A program made the translations under genes and the position numbers. This document shows, one piece after another, positions 52,462 through 63,214 of a stretch of DNA of 64,000 bases (the first letter of the stretch is position 1; each line of letters opens with the position of its first letter). The stretch spans positions 5,270,001 to 5,334,000 of the forward strand of contig CM060732.1 of NCBI GenBank assembly GCA_030704615.1. Reading direction: 5' to 3'. Source of the DNA: Takakia lepidozioides (lineage: Eukaryota > Streptophyta > Takakiopsida > Takakiales > Takakiaceae). The notes beneath the pieces are model-generated. The model was not told the DNA's origin, made no database searches, and saw only the letters and a program-made list of their open reading frames with translations.

Positions 52462-54158
52462 CCCTCACATGCATCAGGTTTTGCAACGGCGGTGGAGGAT
52501 GAGGGTTCATCTGCAGGAGCTTCCTCCTGGATGCAGAGGGCTGAAGAGTGTGTTCAAGAGCAAGATACCTTCATCAGATTCTTCCCAATCGGATACTTCT
52601 AACGAAAAGTCTGTGTCTCAGCATGACCTTACAATGGAAAGTGAGTGCCATTCTACTGTGTCGCTAGGTGCTCTGCTACAGATTCAACAATCTAGTATCA
52701 TAAAAGGCCCTCACTTGCACAATGTGACTGCTGGGAGTTGATCAGTATGAACCGTTGGATCACTTTGTTTATTTATTGCAAAGGACACTTCACGAATTTC
52801 TTAGCTGAATGAAATGATGGTGCAGACAAGTCTGCTGCTGGTACCAATTTGGCTTATAGGAGACAATGGCGGATATGCTTCTTCCAGCAACATGCGACTG
52901 CAGGAAGGAACCCAGTAGGTGTAAATTGGAGACTGAAGAGACAATACCCTAAAGCCTAGACTGGGCCTGCATTATGATGATTTGCAATATAGGACACCAG
53001 TATAAGAGAGGGGGGGATGTGGAAACTGGCCGATGGTTTCCGCCGGGAATGTAAGTCTTTCGTGGGAAGAGTAACAGTGATCAAACAAGCAAGAAATTTT
53101 ATGTCTTCTTTCAATGAGTGCTTGAAGACCCCAGATTGAGAGCCCAATCCTGTAGTTTGCAGCCACGGTGGTCAGAGGTTGGAAATTAGCCCAATAACCG
53201 GTTTAGTACAAGTATGTACTCGATTTGTGAATCTTTCTTTGAAATCTGGCTCTGCCTCTCAACAGAATTTTCTTTGTGTTGTACAGATTTTGCACATGAG
53301 TTGAAGAAGGCACACCAGTTTGGAAGTCTAATGACATTTGGACGCGGTCTGCCCAGAGGGGGTGAAGTATCAGCTGTAAAATCCCTTGAGAGACAGGAGG
53401 GGATTCTTCGATCCCTAGCCCGACATGACCCTCTGGTATGCTTTTTCATTACATCTGAATTTGGTTGCTACAGGAAAGTCTGTTCAATGTTTAATGAGAG
53501 CACCAACCTTCAGAAGTGGTAAACAGTTAAAGAGGGCTGCATACTGGACGGCCAGGCTTGCAGGTGAGCACACGATGTCTTCAGAAAGTAAGCAAGGGGC
53601 ATGGGGCTGGGCATGGTGTGGGTCCAGCGAGTTGGAGAGCTGCACAAGGCTGAGGTGGCAGTGGAGTGGGGGTGCACTGTGCGTGATGTTGATGCCGTAC
53701 TGGCAAAGTACGAGTGGGCAAAGGAGGCAAACATGCGTGTGATGAAGCTTAAGGAGAAAGGCAAATCACTTCCCAAGTCTCTTGACGAGGTTAGTCTCCC
53801 GTGTTTGCTGCCTAAGAGCTCTTGTATGTTTTTGTTATGCTCTGGCAGCTGCATTCTCTTCTCAAAATCTCTCCTCCCGTTGTCTCACCAATGGCTTGAA
53901 CACTGTTTGCCTTTCCTACCATCATTTAATACCTTGAATGATGAAATATATTTGTCCCTATACCTTGAATATAAGGTGGCCATAGCTGGGAGATGAAGGG
54001 TCTGGCCTGAGGTTGACACCATGGATTTGTTGGTTGGTGAAGGTGGAAGAGTTGATGGGGGGTCGCTGGAATGCGGCAGCATCTGTGAATCTTGCAAAAA
54101 GTGGACAACTGAGTCGAAATGTTGTTTGTCCATGCGGCTCTGGAAAGAAGTACAAGAG
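52462..54158 (+). CDS. multi-exon gene fragment with SEC-C motif, function unknown
   Basis: Exon-like pieces: 52462-52640 (QRRWRMRVHLQELPPGCRGL...donor GTGAGT), 53287-53435 (FAHELKKAHQFGSLMTFGRG...donor GTATGC), 53474-53563 (LKRAAYWTARLAG...GTGAGC), about 53597-53789 (VWVQRVGELHKAEVAVEWGC, WAKEANMRVMKLKEKG), and about 54040-54158 (ELMGGRWNAAASVNL, NVVCPCGSGKKYKR). CPCGSGKKYKR is the zinc-binding SEC-C motif. The phases between 53435 and 53597 do not join cleanly, so the gene may be broken or an exon misplaced. The 3' part after 54158 runs into PPR repeats. Confidence 0.5.
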
Positions 54159-54639
54159 GTGGGTTCTCGCTCTTTTCACAGCTCCTCTCATCTCCCTGCC
54201 CCATTCCAATGGGAGTGTCGTAAGGCGGAGAGAAGCAATGTTTCTGGCTGCTTTATCTCACACTCATACTTAAACAGATGGATTTTGTGGCTAGATGAGT
54301 CAAATTTCAAACTTAAAGCAAAGCAAGTAGTACTATCAAACATCATGTAGCCTGGCAATAAGCTGGCCGTGAGGCATCTGTGGCTTGAACACTATGTTAC
54401 AAGCAAAGTATGCTCCAAATATATTGCCTATCCTTTACTAGACCATGACTGGTAAAAATCTGGGGAGTTCTGTTGCAGGTGTTGTGGGAAGTCATAAGCT
54501 TGGACTTGAAACAGGGAAGTCATGCTGCACAGGCACGCACTTATGAAGAGTTTGTGCTCTGTTGTGAGGTTAGGTGGCCTCCTGCCGTTTTATCGTTTTG
54601 GTCACCTACTTTCACTCCAAAGGGACTTTGACAGATGCA

Positions 54640-57062
54640 ACTGGGTCCTTACATCTTTACATCAGCACTTCCTCTGAGCAAATGATGTGCAAAGGGGTGA
54701 AGCCCAACCGCATAACATTTGTTTGCATTGGCAATGCGTGTGCAAGCCTGGCAGCCTTGGAAAGGTGCAAAGAGGTCCATGGTGACATCGTCAAATCTGG
54801 AATTGTACCCGATGTCATTCTGAACACTGCCCTGCTGGACATGTATGTCAAATGTGAGTGCATCGACGATGGAAAGGGAGTGTTCGACAATATGGCTGAA
54901 TGAGATGTGGTGTCGTGGAGTGTGACGATTGCAGGATATGCACAGCAAGTATGCGGGATGGAGGCTTTGGAGACCTATGAGCAATTGATGTGCGAAGGGG
55001 TGAAGCCCAACCACAACACATTTGTTTGTGTTTGCAATGCGTGTGCAAGCATACGAGCTCTAGAAAAGGGGAAAGAGGTCCATGGTGACATCGTCAAAGC
55101 TGGATTTGTACCAGATGTCATCCTGAACACTGCCCTGGTGGACATGTATGCCAAATGTGGGTGCATGAAGGATGCGAAGGGAGTTTTCAAATGGCTGAAC
55201 AAGATGTGGTGTCGTGGAACGCGATGCTTGCAGGGTATGCACAGCAGGGGCGTGGGATGGAGGCTTTGGAGACCTATGAGCAAATGATGGGGGAAGGGGT
55301 GAAGCCCGACCACATCACGTTTGTGTGCGTTTGCAATGCGTGTGCAAGCCTGGCAGCCCTGGGAAAGGGCAAAGGTGCATGGTTGCATCGCCAAAGCTGG
55401 AACTATATCAGGTGTGATCCTGAACACTGCCCTGGTGGACATGTATGCCAAATGTGGGAGCATTGAGGATGCAGAGGGAGTGTTCAACAATATGGCTGAA
55501 CGAGATTTATTGTTGTGGAACGTGATGCTTGCAGGATATGCACAGCAGGGCATGGGATGGAGGACTTGGAGACCTATGTGCAAATGATGGGGGAAGGGGT
55601 GAAGCGCGACCACATCACGTTTGTGTGCGTTTGCAGTGTGTGTGCAAGCCTGGCAGCCCTGAAAAAGGCAAAGAGGTGCATGGTTGCATCGAGCTGGAAT
55701 TGTACAGATGTGATTCTGAACAATACCCTCGTGGACATGTATGCCAAATGTGGGAGCATTGAGGATGCAGAGGGAGTGTTCAACAATATGGCTGAACGAG
55801 ATTTGGTGTCATGGAACGCCATGCTTGCAGGGTATGCACAGCAGGGGCGCGGGATGGAGGCCTTGGATCATACCTATGAGCAAATGATGGGGGAAGGGGT
55901 GAAATGCAACCACATCACGTTTGTGAGCGTTTGCAATGCTTGTGCAAGCCTGGCAGCCCTGGAAAAGGGCAAAGGGGTGTATGGTGACATCATCAAAGCT
56001 GGAATTGTACCAAGGTTGCAATGCGTGTGCAAGCCTGAGAGCCCTGGAAAATGGGAAAGAGGTCCATGGTGACATCGTCAAAGCTGGAATTGCACCAGAT
56101 TCATCCTGAACACTGCCCTGGTGGACATATGCCAAATGTGGGTGGATCGAGGGATGCAAAGGGAGTTTTCAACACTGTGGTTGAAATAAATGTGGTGTTG
56201 TAGAACACGATGCACAGCAGGGTATGCACAGCAAGGGCACGGGATGGAGGCTTTGGAGACCTATGAACAAATGATGGGGGAAGTGGTGAAGCCCTCATGG
56301 AGTGCAATGATTGCAGGATATGCTCAACATGGATCTCGTACAGAGGCATTCAAAATGTATGAGCAAATGTTGCGCGAAGGGGTGAAGCCCAACCACATCA
56401 CATTTGTTTGTGTTTGCAATGCGTATGAAAGCCTGGGAGCCCTGGAAAAGCAAGGACAATGTGGTGAGGGCACCTTCTTTGTCGACCTATTTCAGCCTGT
56501 TTTGCGCTCTCATCAGACTCAGCCCTGAGATGCATATTGAATTCTGTAAGTTAGCTCGTTGGGTGGATCTGTGGTGGTTTGGAATGACTTTGACAAGTAA
56601 CTGCCGATGTGGCAGCAGGAAAGTATTAAAAAACAGATAACAGAGATGAGGATCTACCAAGCATGGGTGTGGTACGAATGCTTTGGAGACCTATGAGCAA
56701 ATGATGCATGACGGGGTGAAGCCCAACCACATCACGTTTGTCCCCTGGCAGACAGGTATGCCAAATGTGGGTGCATTGTCAAACCTGCAATTGTACAAAA
56801 TGTCATTCAGAACAATACCCTTGTGGACATGTATGAAGGGAGTGTTTGACAGTATGGCTGAACGAGATGTTGTGTTGTGGAGTGCAATGATTGCAGGATA
56901 TGCACAGCAAGGATGCGGGATGGAGGCTTTACAGATCTAGGAGCAAATGTTGCGCAAAGGGGCGAAGCCCGACCACATCACATTTGTTTGTGTTTGCAAT
57001 GTGTGTGCAAGCCTGGGAGCTCTGGAAAAGGGGAAAGAGGTCCGTGGTGACATCGTCCGCCT
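54640..57062 (+). pseudogene. PPR array C, tandem PLS triplets of about 300 bp
   Basis: Successive units have VHGDIVK-type sites at about 54775, 55078, 55374, 55674 and 55975, that is 296-303 bp apart, equal to one P-L-S triplet. Readings include VKPNRITFVCIGNACASLAA, MYAKCGCMKDAKGVF and RDLVSWNAMLAGYAQQGRGM. Stops (TGA at 54901), small deletions and an OSB-like insert (56448-56650) break the array. It ends abruptly at 57062 inside VRGDIV, where unrelated minus-strand gene sequence begins. No E or DYW tail is present. Confidence 0.8.
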
Positions 57063-57576
57063 GCCTTTGGCTTGTTTCCTCGAGTAGTAGGTGCAGGCAC
57101 TACAACCAACTGATTTGAAGGATGTGAAGAACTACCAATAGGACCAGCAATAGAAGCCACACCTGCATTGGGGGCCACACCTGCATTGACATCCGCACCT
57201 TTTCTTTTTCGTGATTTGCATTTTGGTACACCCACAACGGCAGGGACCACTTGGGCTACAGCGTCAGCGGCCTGTGTAGCAATTTGTTCTGCATGCTCCA
57301 GATCAAGAACAGGGACTTCAGTGGAGATACCCCATTCATCACTCACTGACTGCCTGCGAACACATTCCTTATGAAGTCCCATTTCTGCATAGGGGATAGT
57401 ACCCTTGGGCATATCCAAATACCAACCCCCCCCCCCCTTCCCGGTGTTCCACACCCCAATCTTCCTCAATTGCAGGTGTGTACATGGAAGCTTGTTGAGC
57501 ACCAAACTTCCAGGCCATAAGAAACTTGGGCTCAGCCTTAAGTCGATCACTCGGTACAAGCACAAATCTCATGTAC
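57063..57576 (-). CDS. unknown minus-strand gene, last visible exon (truncated)
   Basis: After acceptor ATTTTAG the exon reads MRFVLVPSDRLKAEPKFLMA, then TPAIEEDWGVEHREG. After a 12-base poly(C) run (57426-57437, poly(G) in the coding sense) it continues one frame over: WYLDMPKGTIPYAEMGLHKE, and a basic stretch CKSRKRKGADVNAG near a Val/Ala/Pro-rich end. It is cut at 57062 by the PPR array. No domain is recognised; the KSRKRK cluster could be a nuclear localisation signal. Confidence 0.5.
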
Positions 57577-57760
57577 CTAAAATACAAACACATTCAAAGT
57601 TATTGTGGAGACAAATATTTATGCAACATGTTCAACAATTGAACAAGCACATTAAGAAACATGTATATCTCAATGTACTAGAAAAATACTTGAAGCATAG
57701 ACATTTTTTACTTACAAGGTGTATACACTATCCATGTACAATGCAATGGAAAGATGGTAC

Positions 57761-57996
57761 CTGAATAAAATCCGTCTCACCACCTTCTCCCCACCTGTTT
57801 GTTGTTCCCAATCATTGCCTCTGAATGGCCCCTTTGGCAATGAGAACTCTCTATGAAACAACTCATTGAAATGAGTCATCTTCCATGTATCCATGTAGTC
57901 TCCCAGATTCTCACTCTCTCCTTCCTCCAAGGCAACATGAAATTGGCCAAGCTGAGTGGTGTACAAGGCAAACTGAACCAAGGCAACCTTGCGAAG
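57761..57996 (-). CDS. unknown minus-strand gene, middle exon
   Basis: Between acceptor TTCTGGCAG and donor GTACCA the exon reads LRKVALVQFALYTTQLGQFH, then GDYMDTWKMTHFNELFHREF and GGEKVVRRILF. Clean splice sites and good coding character support a real gene. No known domain. Confidence 0.55.
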
Positions 57997-58089
57997 CTGC
58001 CAGAAAATACAGTCAGTTAAATAACTATGTTAATGTGTCATCAACAAAATGAATTAATTGCATTGAGAAGATAGTGATTGTATATGTAC

Positions 58090-58501
58090 CTGCCACCAAA
58101 AAGTCCTTCTATTCAGCCAAGGATCAAGTGTTGGCCCACTGATAGGCCCAGGTGGAAAAAAATTACGATCCTGAAGTGTTTGGTCTCCATTCCATATATG
58201 TAGCCATTCCACCTTTTCTTCAGGATCCACCCGGGCAGTAGCAATGTTTCACCATTTTCTCTTGGGTCATTTTCTCTGATCCTGCCTTTACACGTGACCA
58301 ATGCAGTTTAAGTTCTTGGAGAAACCCCTCTCCAAGGGTTGGATCAGCAATAGGAAGCAACTTCACAAGCTGACTCTTGTGTTGCTCCCTTGCTTTCAAT
58401 CCAGCCTGTCTCATTGTATCTTCAAGGCCCTCTTGACTCTTTGGCCCCTCAGCAAGTTTGTAAGCTTCCCCCGCCATGCGTTGGGCCTCAACAATATCAT
58501 G
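58090..58501 (-). CDS. unknown minus-strand gene, exon with probable frameshift
   Basis: It begins HDIVEAQRMAGEAYKLAEGP after CTGGCAG and runs to EKMTQEKMVK. It then continues in another frame as VDPEEKVEWLHIWNGDQTLQ and DPWLNRRTFWWQ up to donor GTACAT. One indel near 58240 separates the frames, which suggests decay or a sequencing error. Confidence 0.5.
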
Positions 58502-58595
58502 CTGCCAGAAGAACCAAAACAGTTCATAACATGAACCAGAGGTGAATCTTGTTTATGGATGCAAAGAATGGAACTTGGTTTAGACATGATGTTAC

Positions 58596-58785
58596 CTTGT
58601 ACAAAATCTTTGTCATTGCATGGACTGTCAGGTTATACCAAGTCTTTCCTGCTTTCTTGATGCATTCATCGTATTGCTCTTTCCTCAATACATTCTTCCA
58701 TTCAGAGACAGGTGTAAGGCCAATCATATTGACCTTGCAAACCAAGTGCACAAATTTGGATGTAACATGTGCCCTCTCTGTTGCC
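58596..58785 (-). CDS. unknown minus-strand gene, first visible exon
   Basis: After TATATGTGCAG the exon reads ATERAHVTSKFVHLVCKVNM, then LTPVSEWKNVLRKEQYDECI and HAMTKILYK, ending at donor GTAACA. The 5' part may lie at 58800-58980, where nothing clear is seen. Confidence 0.5.
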
Positions 58786-58980
58786 CTGCACATATAAAAT
58801 ATGATCATTAGAAAGAAGATGTGTATATGTACATCCATTGAGCAAGAACATGACAACATTGAACATGAAAGTAAATGAAGAATAGAAATGAAACTCACAC
58901 ATTCACTCCATCCATGATGGACCTGAGGGAACCACGATTTTCAATGTCCGCATTGAGCACCCAACTTGTCACATAGACAT

Positions 58981-59145
58981 GTTGTCGTGCGCATACATAT
59001 CGTTACACAACTACATCGCTGTCCAAAACCACACAACATATGTGCACACCAAACACTAGTCTATCACTAGTCCACCACTAGTGCACCACTAGGCTGCCAC
59101 TAGACAACCACTAGTCACCACTAGTGCAGCCACTAGTCCACTGGA
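58981..59145. repeat. dispersed repeat with CCACTAGT array, copy 1
   Basis: It starts TTGTCGTGCGCATACATATC, then CACACAACATATGTGCACACC, then irregular CCACTAGT/ACTAGTCC units. Nearly identical to 62357-62525 (same orientation). Confidence 0.85.
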
Positions 59146-59395
59146 TGTTTGGTGTTCTTGCAAGGCTCCGATGATTCCTTTGCATTGGAGCTCTGTTCTT
59201 ACTCCAGGGGCAGCTCTATTTCCGTATTATCAAGGAAATATACTTGCATCAATACCACCCCTCTACACACTCAGACATGAAAGGTAAAAATCATCCCTCT
59301 TCAATATCTCATTGTTTGATGTTTCATCTTTATACTCTCATACATATTATAACCATCCGGGTGCACTGTTTTTGTGGAAATGGCACGTCTAACAG

Positions 59396-60363
59396 ACCAT
59401 GTTCTTCCACGCCCATGTCCTCACCAAGCAAGGAGGACTATTCAAACTGCGTGAGTCTGGCAAAGTTGTGGACCCCCTTGCAGACCCTGTTGAGTTGGAT
59501 GTCATCTACAACCACATTCCAGATGTTGCACTACCCATGCAAACTCCTCAACAAGCCTGGAGGGGTGCGCAAGACCGTAGTCCCACCTTCATGCAAGTGT
59601 TGTTGGAGACATGCTCACCTCATGGCTCCCGCATTTTGGATCTCACAGCTGGCACAGGTTTGCATTGGTCTCCATTTTGTAATTAAAATCTTCTGAGCTG
59701 ATTCATGATCATTAACTATTATCCGATATAATATCACCATTGCATGTTTTTTTTCTGCAGGTTCTACATTTAATGTTGCCCGCGAGTCTGGACATCACGT
59801 ATTTGGTCTTGAGGGGGACCAGACATTGTATGCAGCACGTCTCTCTGCACTTCAAAATACTCAACCTGTTTTGGTTTCATCTGTGGTAACTCCAACCATT
59901 CAACGTCCTGTGAGTTTGTTGGAACCCCCCGCTCCTAAGGTGGCGCGCAAGCTTGGTCTTCATCTCGGCAGTACTTCCTAGTGAGTATGTCTCGCCTCCA
60001 TTCCCTTTGTTGCAATCTCTATATTATTTGCAAAGCAAACCATTCCCATTTGATTTGTTAACATAAGTATACATGTATGTGTGATACAGTGATGGGATTG
60101 TGCGGACCATCTACGATATTCTACCCCAAAGTCCTCTTTCATCGTTTTATCTACCTTTGAATGCCGAGTCCCAAGCTTTGCATTCAATACATCAACAACG
60201 TGATGTAGGTCTTTCCAATGATATGTTGTTTGACCGAAGAGCAGCTATTGTTGGACAATCCGTGGATAGGTTGCGTAGAGTTGAGGCTTTCATGGATGTG
60301 TATGCCTCTGAATCACAGGCTTATGACACGGATGATGAAGTATCAGCTGATGATGTTATGTAG
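59396..60363 (+). CDS. three-exon methyltransferase-like gene
   Basis: Exons 59396-59657, 59761-59980 and 60090-60363 join in phase. They have GTTTGC/TTTCTGCAG and GTGAGT/GATACAG splice sites and end at TAG. The protein reads FFHAHVLTKQGGLFKLRESG, then SRILDLTAGTGSTFNVARES spanning the first junction, then HHVFGLEGDQTLYAARLSAL. This is the SAM-binding motif of the N4/N6-type DNA methylase fold (D-x-x-x-G-x-GST...GxE). No DPPY/NPPF catalytic motif is visible. The C-terminal exon is acidic (DTDDEVSADDVM). All frames are open, so it may be expressed, or it may be part of a mobile element. The first exon may be preceded by another. Confidence 0.55.
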
Positions 60364-60725
60364 GTAATTAGAAATTACATATACAATACATTGTCCTCAT
60401 TGTCAGTCCGAATTTTTGGTTATTTTTTATGATACATGTATTTCTCTCTAGTGTAAGGTAAAACAAATGGGGCAAATGACATGGTGTTGAAATCAGATTT
60501 CATGTTATCTTCCTGTCATTTGATTTATCTATGTAATAGTTTGTACATAGATCTCTACTGCATTTCATAGATTCCTTTACCTGAATGCAAGTTCGACATG
60601 CACTTCAGTACTATCAAATTTCATCATTAGTAAAATCAACCCTTATGAGTATTGTGGCATGTTATGTACACACAGGGTGACTATCATTATCTCATTAGTG
60701 TTTCATTTCATTAATGTTTCAAGTC
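60364..60725. other. AT-rich 3' flank
   Basis: Nothing recognised apart from probable 3' UTR of the methyltransferase-like gene. Confidence 0.3.
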
Positions 60726-60727
60726 TG

Positions 60728-60795
60728 AATGGGTAGTGTAGTGGTATGAACTAGGCTTAATACCCGATAGGTTGTGGGTTCTATCTCTGATGGAC
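60728..60795 (+). repeat. tRNA-like SINE head, unit 1
   Basis: TAGTGTAGTGG fits the plant SINE A box and GGTTCTATCTC is a nearly correct B box 41 bp downstream. It is followed by CTTTTGTAAAATAAAAATG. Confidence 0.4.
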
Positions 60796-60871
60796 ATTAT
60801 GCTTTTGTAAAATAAAAATGTTTCAGAAGATAGATATATAGATACTGCATAACCTATGTAACAACATTAAA

Positions 60872-60935
60872 TGGGTGGTTGTTTGGTAAGGATTATGTTT
60901 TTTAAGTTATGAGATTGCGGGTTCGATTACCAATC
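60872..60935 (+). repeat. tRNA-like SINE head, unit 2
   Basis: A weak A box TGGTTGTTTGG and a good B box GGTTCGATTACC, followed by TCTTTTTTGTAAAATTG. It has the same head-tail layout as unit 1, 145 bp upstream. Confidence 0.4.
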
Positions 60936-61449
60936 AATAGTCTTTTTTGTAAAATTGAATTCCCTTGCGGGCCATCACCATTTACTACCCAAATGCGCAG
61001 GCGGACCATCTCCATCACATTGTCAAGCTCCCTAGCATTCCCTGAGCATTGCTCCATTCTGAACTTCAAACTAGACTCCCACCATTGGAAGAGCCCGTAC
61101 CTTCACCATTTGTATCTAACAAGGAGCCGTGCCTCGTCACTTTTTAATTTTTCAACCTTTTTTCTCATGTTGGAAAGCCATAAAAACAACATGTTCTTCT
61201 CCCATTCCTACACTCACCCATGTGGAATAATAATACAATGAATATGAAATATTATATATATAATATTTTTATTCCATCCTTTGATATTTTGACTATGGAC
61301 CCTAAGATTAAAAGAATCACAATTTTTTAATTTTTTTTGGGTACCCTTATTTAAGTGTTGTGCATATAAAATTGTTCCTATGCATATCTAAAATTTGTAT
61401 GCACGCATACATTCCTCCATATGTATGCATTTGTGTGCGCATATAGTAT
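60936..61449. other. AT-rich stretch with short palindrome
   Basis: No gene recognised. AATATTATATATATAATATT at 61248-61267 is a near-perfect AT palindrome. Confidence 0.35.
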
Positions 61450-61976
61450 AGGCTACCTCGCTTGCACAAGCATTGCAAACGCTCACAAACGTGATGTGGT
61501 CGCACTTCACCCCTTACCCATCATTTGCTCATAGGTCTCCAAGGCCTCCATCCCGCGCCCCTGCTGTGCATATCCTGCAAGCATGGCATTCCATGACACC
61601 AAATCTCGTTCAGCCATACTCTTGAACACGTCATCCGCATCTTTAATGCACCCACATTTGGCATACATGTCCACGAGGGTATTGTTCAGAATCACATCTG
61701 GTACAATTCCAGCTTTGGCGATGCAACCATGCACCTCTTTGCCCTTTTCCAGGGCTCCCAGGCTTGCACACAAACTGCAAACGCACACAAACGTGATGTG
61801 GCTTCACCCCTTCCCCCATCATTTGCTCATAGGTCTCCAAAGTCTCCATCCCATGCCTCTGCTGTGCATACCCCTGCAAGCATCGTGTTCCACGACACCA
61901 CATCTCGTTCAGCCATGGTGTTGAAATTAACTCCCTTCGTATCCTTAATGCACCCACATTTGGCATACATGTCCAC
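61450..61976 (-). pseudogene. PPR fragment D (minus strand)
   Basis: The minus-strand frame 61788-61507 reads VCVCSLCASLGALEKGKEVH, CIAKAGIVPDVILNNTLVDM and RDLVSWNAMLAGYAQQGRGM. A second, frame-shifted copy of the same triplet lies at 61966-61643. It is closely related to array C but inverted. It is flanked on the right directly by CCACTAGT repeats. Confidence 0.75.
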
Positions 61977-62545
61977 CGCTGCCACTAGCCACCACTAGTG
62001 CAGCCACTAGTCCATCACTAGGCTGCCACTAGTCCATCACAATGATAAGGAAAGGAAAGATACAAGCATACAAGCTCTCTCAAACTCACACACTTGCACA
62101 TGAAAACATCACTCATATATTAAGTCGAGCCAAGTGCACCCCACGCCATGGGGAATCCACACTACGACGCCATAGCTAGACGCGGTAAGGCTCAACTCGA
62201 GAAAGATGAGTCCACCGCGATCTGCCGTGAAGATAACAACGCCAGGTGCCAAACATGTATTGGCCCCTGGATTGACACTTGGGTCAATCCCAAATGTCAA
62301 TATATAAAAGCTAGCTATTTCCTAGCTAACTTCACACCAGTGGTAAAATAACTTGACAGCTGTCGTGCGCATACATATCGCTACACAACTACATCGCTGT
62401 CCAAAACCACACAACATATGTGCACACCAAATACTAGTCTATCACTAGTCCACCACTAGTGCACCACTAGGCTGCCACTAGACAACCACTAGTCACCACT
62501 AGTGCAGCCACTAGTCCACCACTAAGCTGCCACTAGTCCATCATA
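61977..62545. repeat. CCACTAGT-rich repeats and copy 2 of the dispersed repeat
   Basis: 61977-62040 has irregular CCACTAGT units. 62357-62525 duplicates 58981-59145 (GTCGTGCGCATACATATCG...ACTAGTCCA). The stretch between them (GGATTGACACTTGGGTCAATCC at 62269-62290 is a palindrome) may be LTR sequence of the minus-strand element to the right. Confidence 0.6.
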
Positions 62546-62813
62546 ATCGCCCCCCTAGCTGGCGCTTAGGTCCCTCTAAGTCCAGGTAGCCACAAGATGT
62601 GATAGTGGCCATAGCCTCACTAGGTCCTCCACCACTGTCCCTACTACACTCAAACTCAATAGATCAAGAGGCCGGGTACAAGAGTTGCCCCATCGTTAGT
62701 CGCCGTCTTGCAACCTGTGAACTTGAGCCTGAGATCTTGGGTATTGACTCATATGAGCTTGGCCTCCCACGTCTTGTGAGCTGCCACTAGTCATATCCAC
62801 TGCCACTATCCCA
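62546..62813. other. sequence between repeats and PHD finger
   Basis: Contains the end of the minus-strand polyprotein (frame after the PHD finger) and probably its polypurine tract and LTR start. No precise limits can be set. Confidence 0.3.
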
Positions 62814-63039
62814 AGCAGTGTGGACATAACTAGTCTCCATCAGGAACCCTCTCAAGAGGTGGTGTCAAGCATCCCATGTGCCAACCTCTTGAGCATCGAT
62901 CACACACCAGCATAGTGGCGGCACCACGAGCATGCCCACATAGTATGCAACACAACCCTGCAAGTACCACTGCAAGGTTGGGATCTATCCTCCCATCCAC
63001 ATGTGGCGCACACTTACGCACATGGTCCTTCCATACCAT
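62814..63039 (-). pseudogene. PHD finger at the C terminus of a Ty3/gypsy polyprotein
   Basis: PHD fingers are C4HC3 zinc modules that read histone H3 tails. Here: CILCGH, MLVCDRCSRGWHMGC, LTPPLERVPDGD, stop, LCPHC. All eight zinc ligands are present. The structural Trp after PDGD is a TAG (W to stop) at 62828-62830. The module follows the integrase and its basic C-terminal region in the same orientation, so it is part of the retroelement. Confidence 0.75.
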
Positions 63040-63208
63040 GCCATCTCAACACTCCTGAAGGCAACACCTCCCTGACCCTTAGAATCACACGTCCTGCTGT
63101 GACATCCAAGGTCATAGGCGTTGTCTGCTGCAGATACACATAGTCCCCAGGGTGGAAACGCCGAACACCTGGCCGATATCCCCCTCCACGTATAGTGACA
63201 TACCTCAA
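63014..63208 (-). pseudogene. integrase C-terminal module
   Basis: It reads LRYVTIRGGGYRPGVRRFHP, then GDYVYLQQTTPMTLDV and LRVREVLPSGVLRWHG, the SH3-like module after the integrase core (F-x-x-GDYVYL). It joins the core above after a stop near 63212. Confidence 0.7.
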
Positions 63209-63214
63209 TGTGTC

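Noticed and set aside
54700-56100. CRISPR-like regular repeats with about 300-bp spacing
   Set aside because: They are coding PPR triplets with diverged copies throughout and no spacer structure. The genome is eukaryotic.
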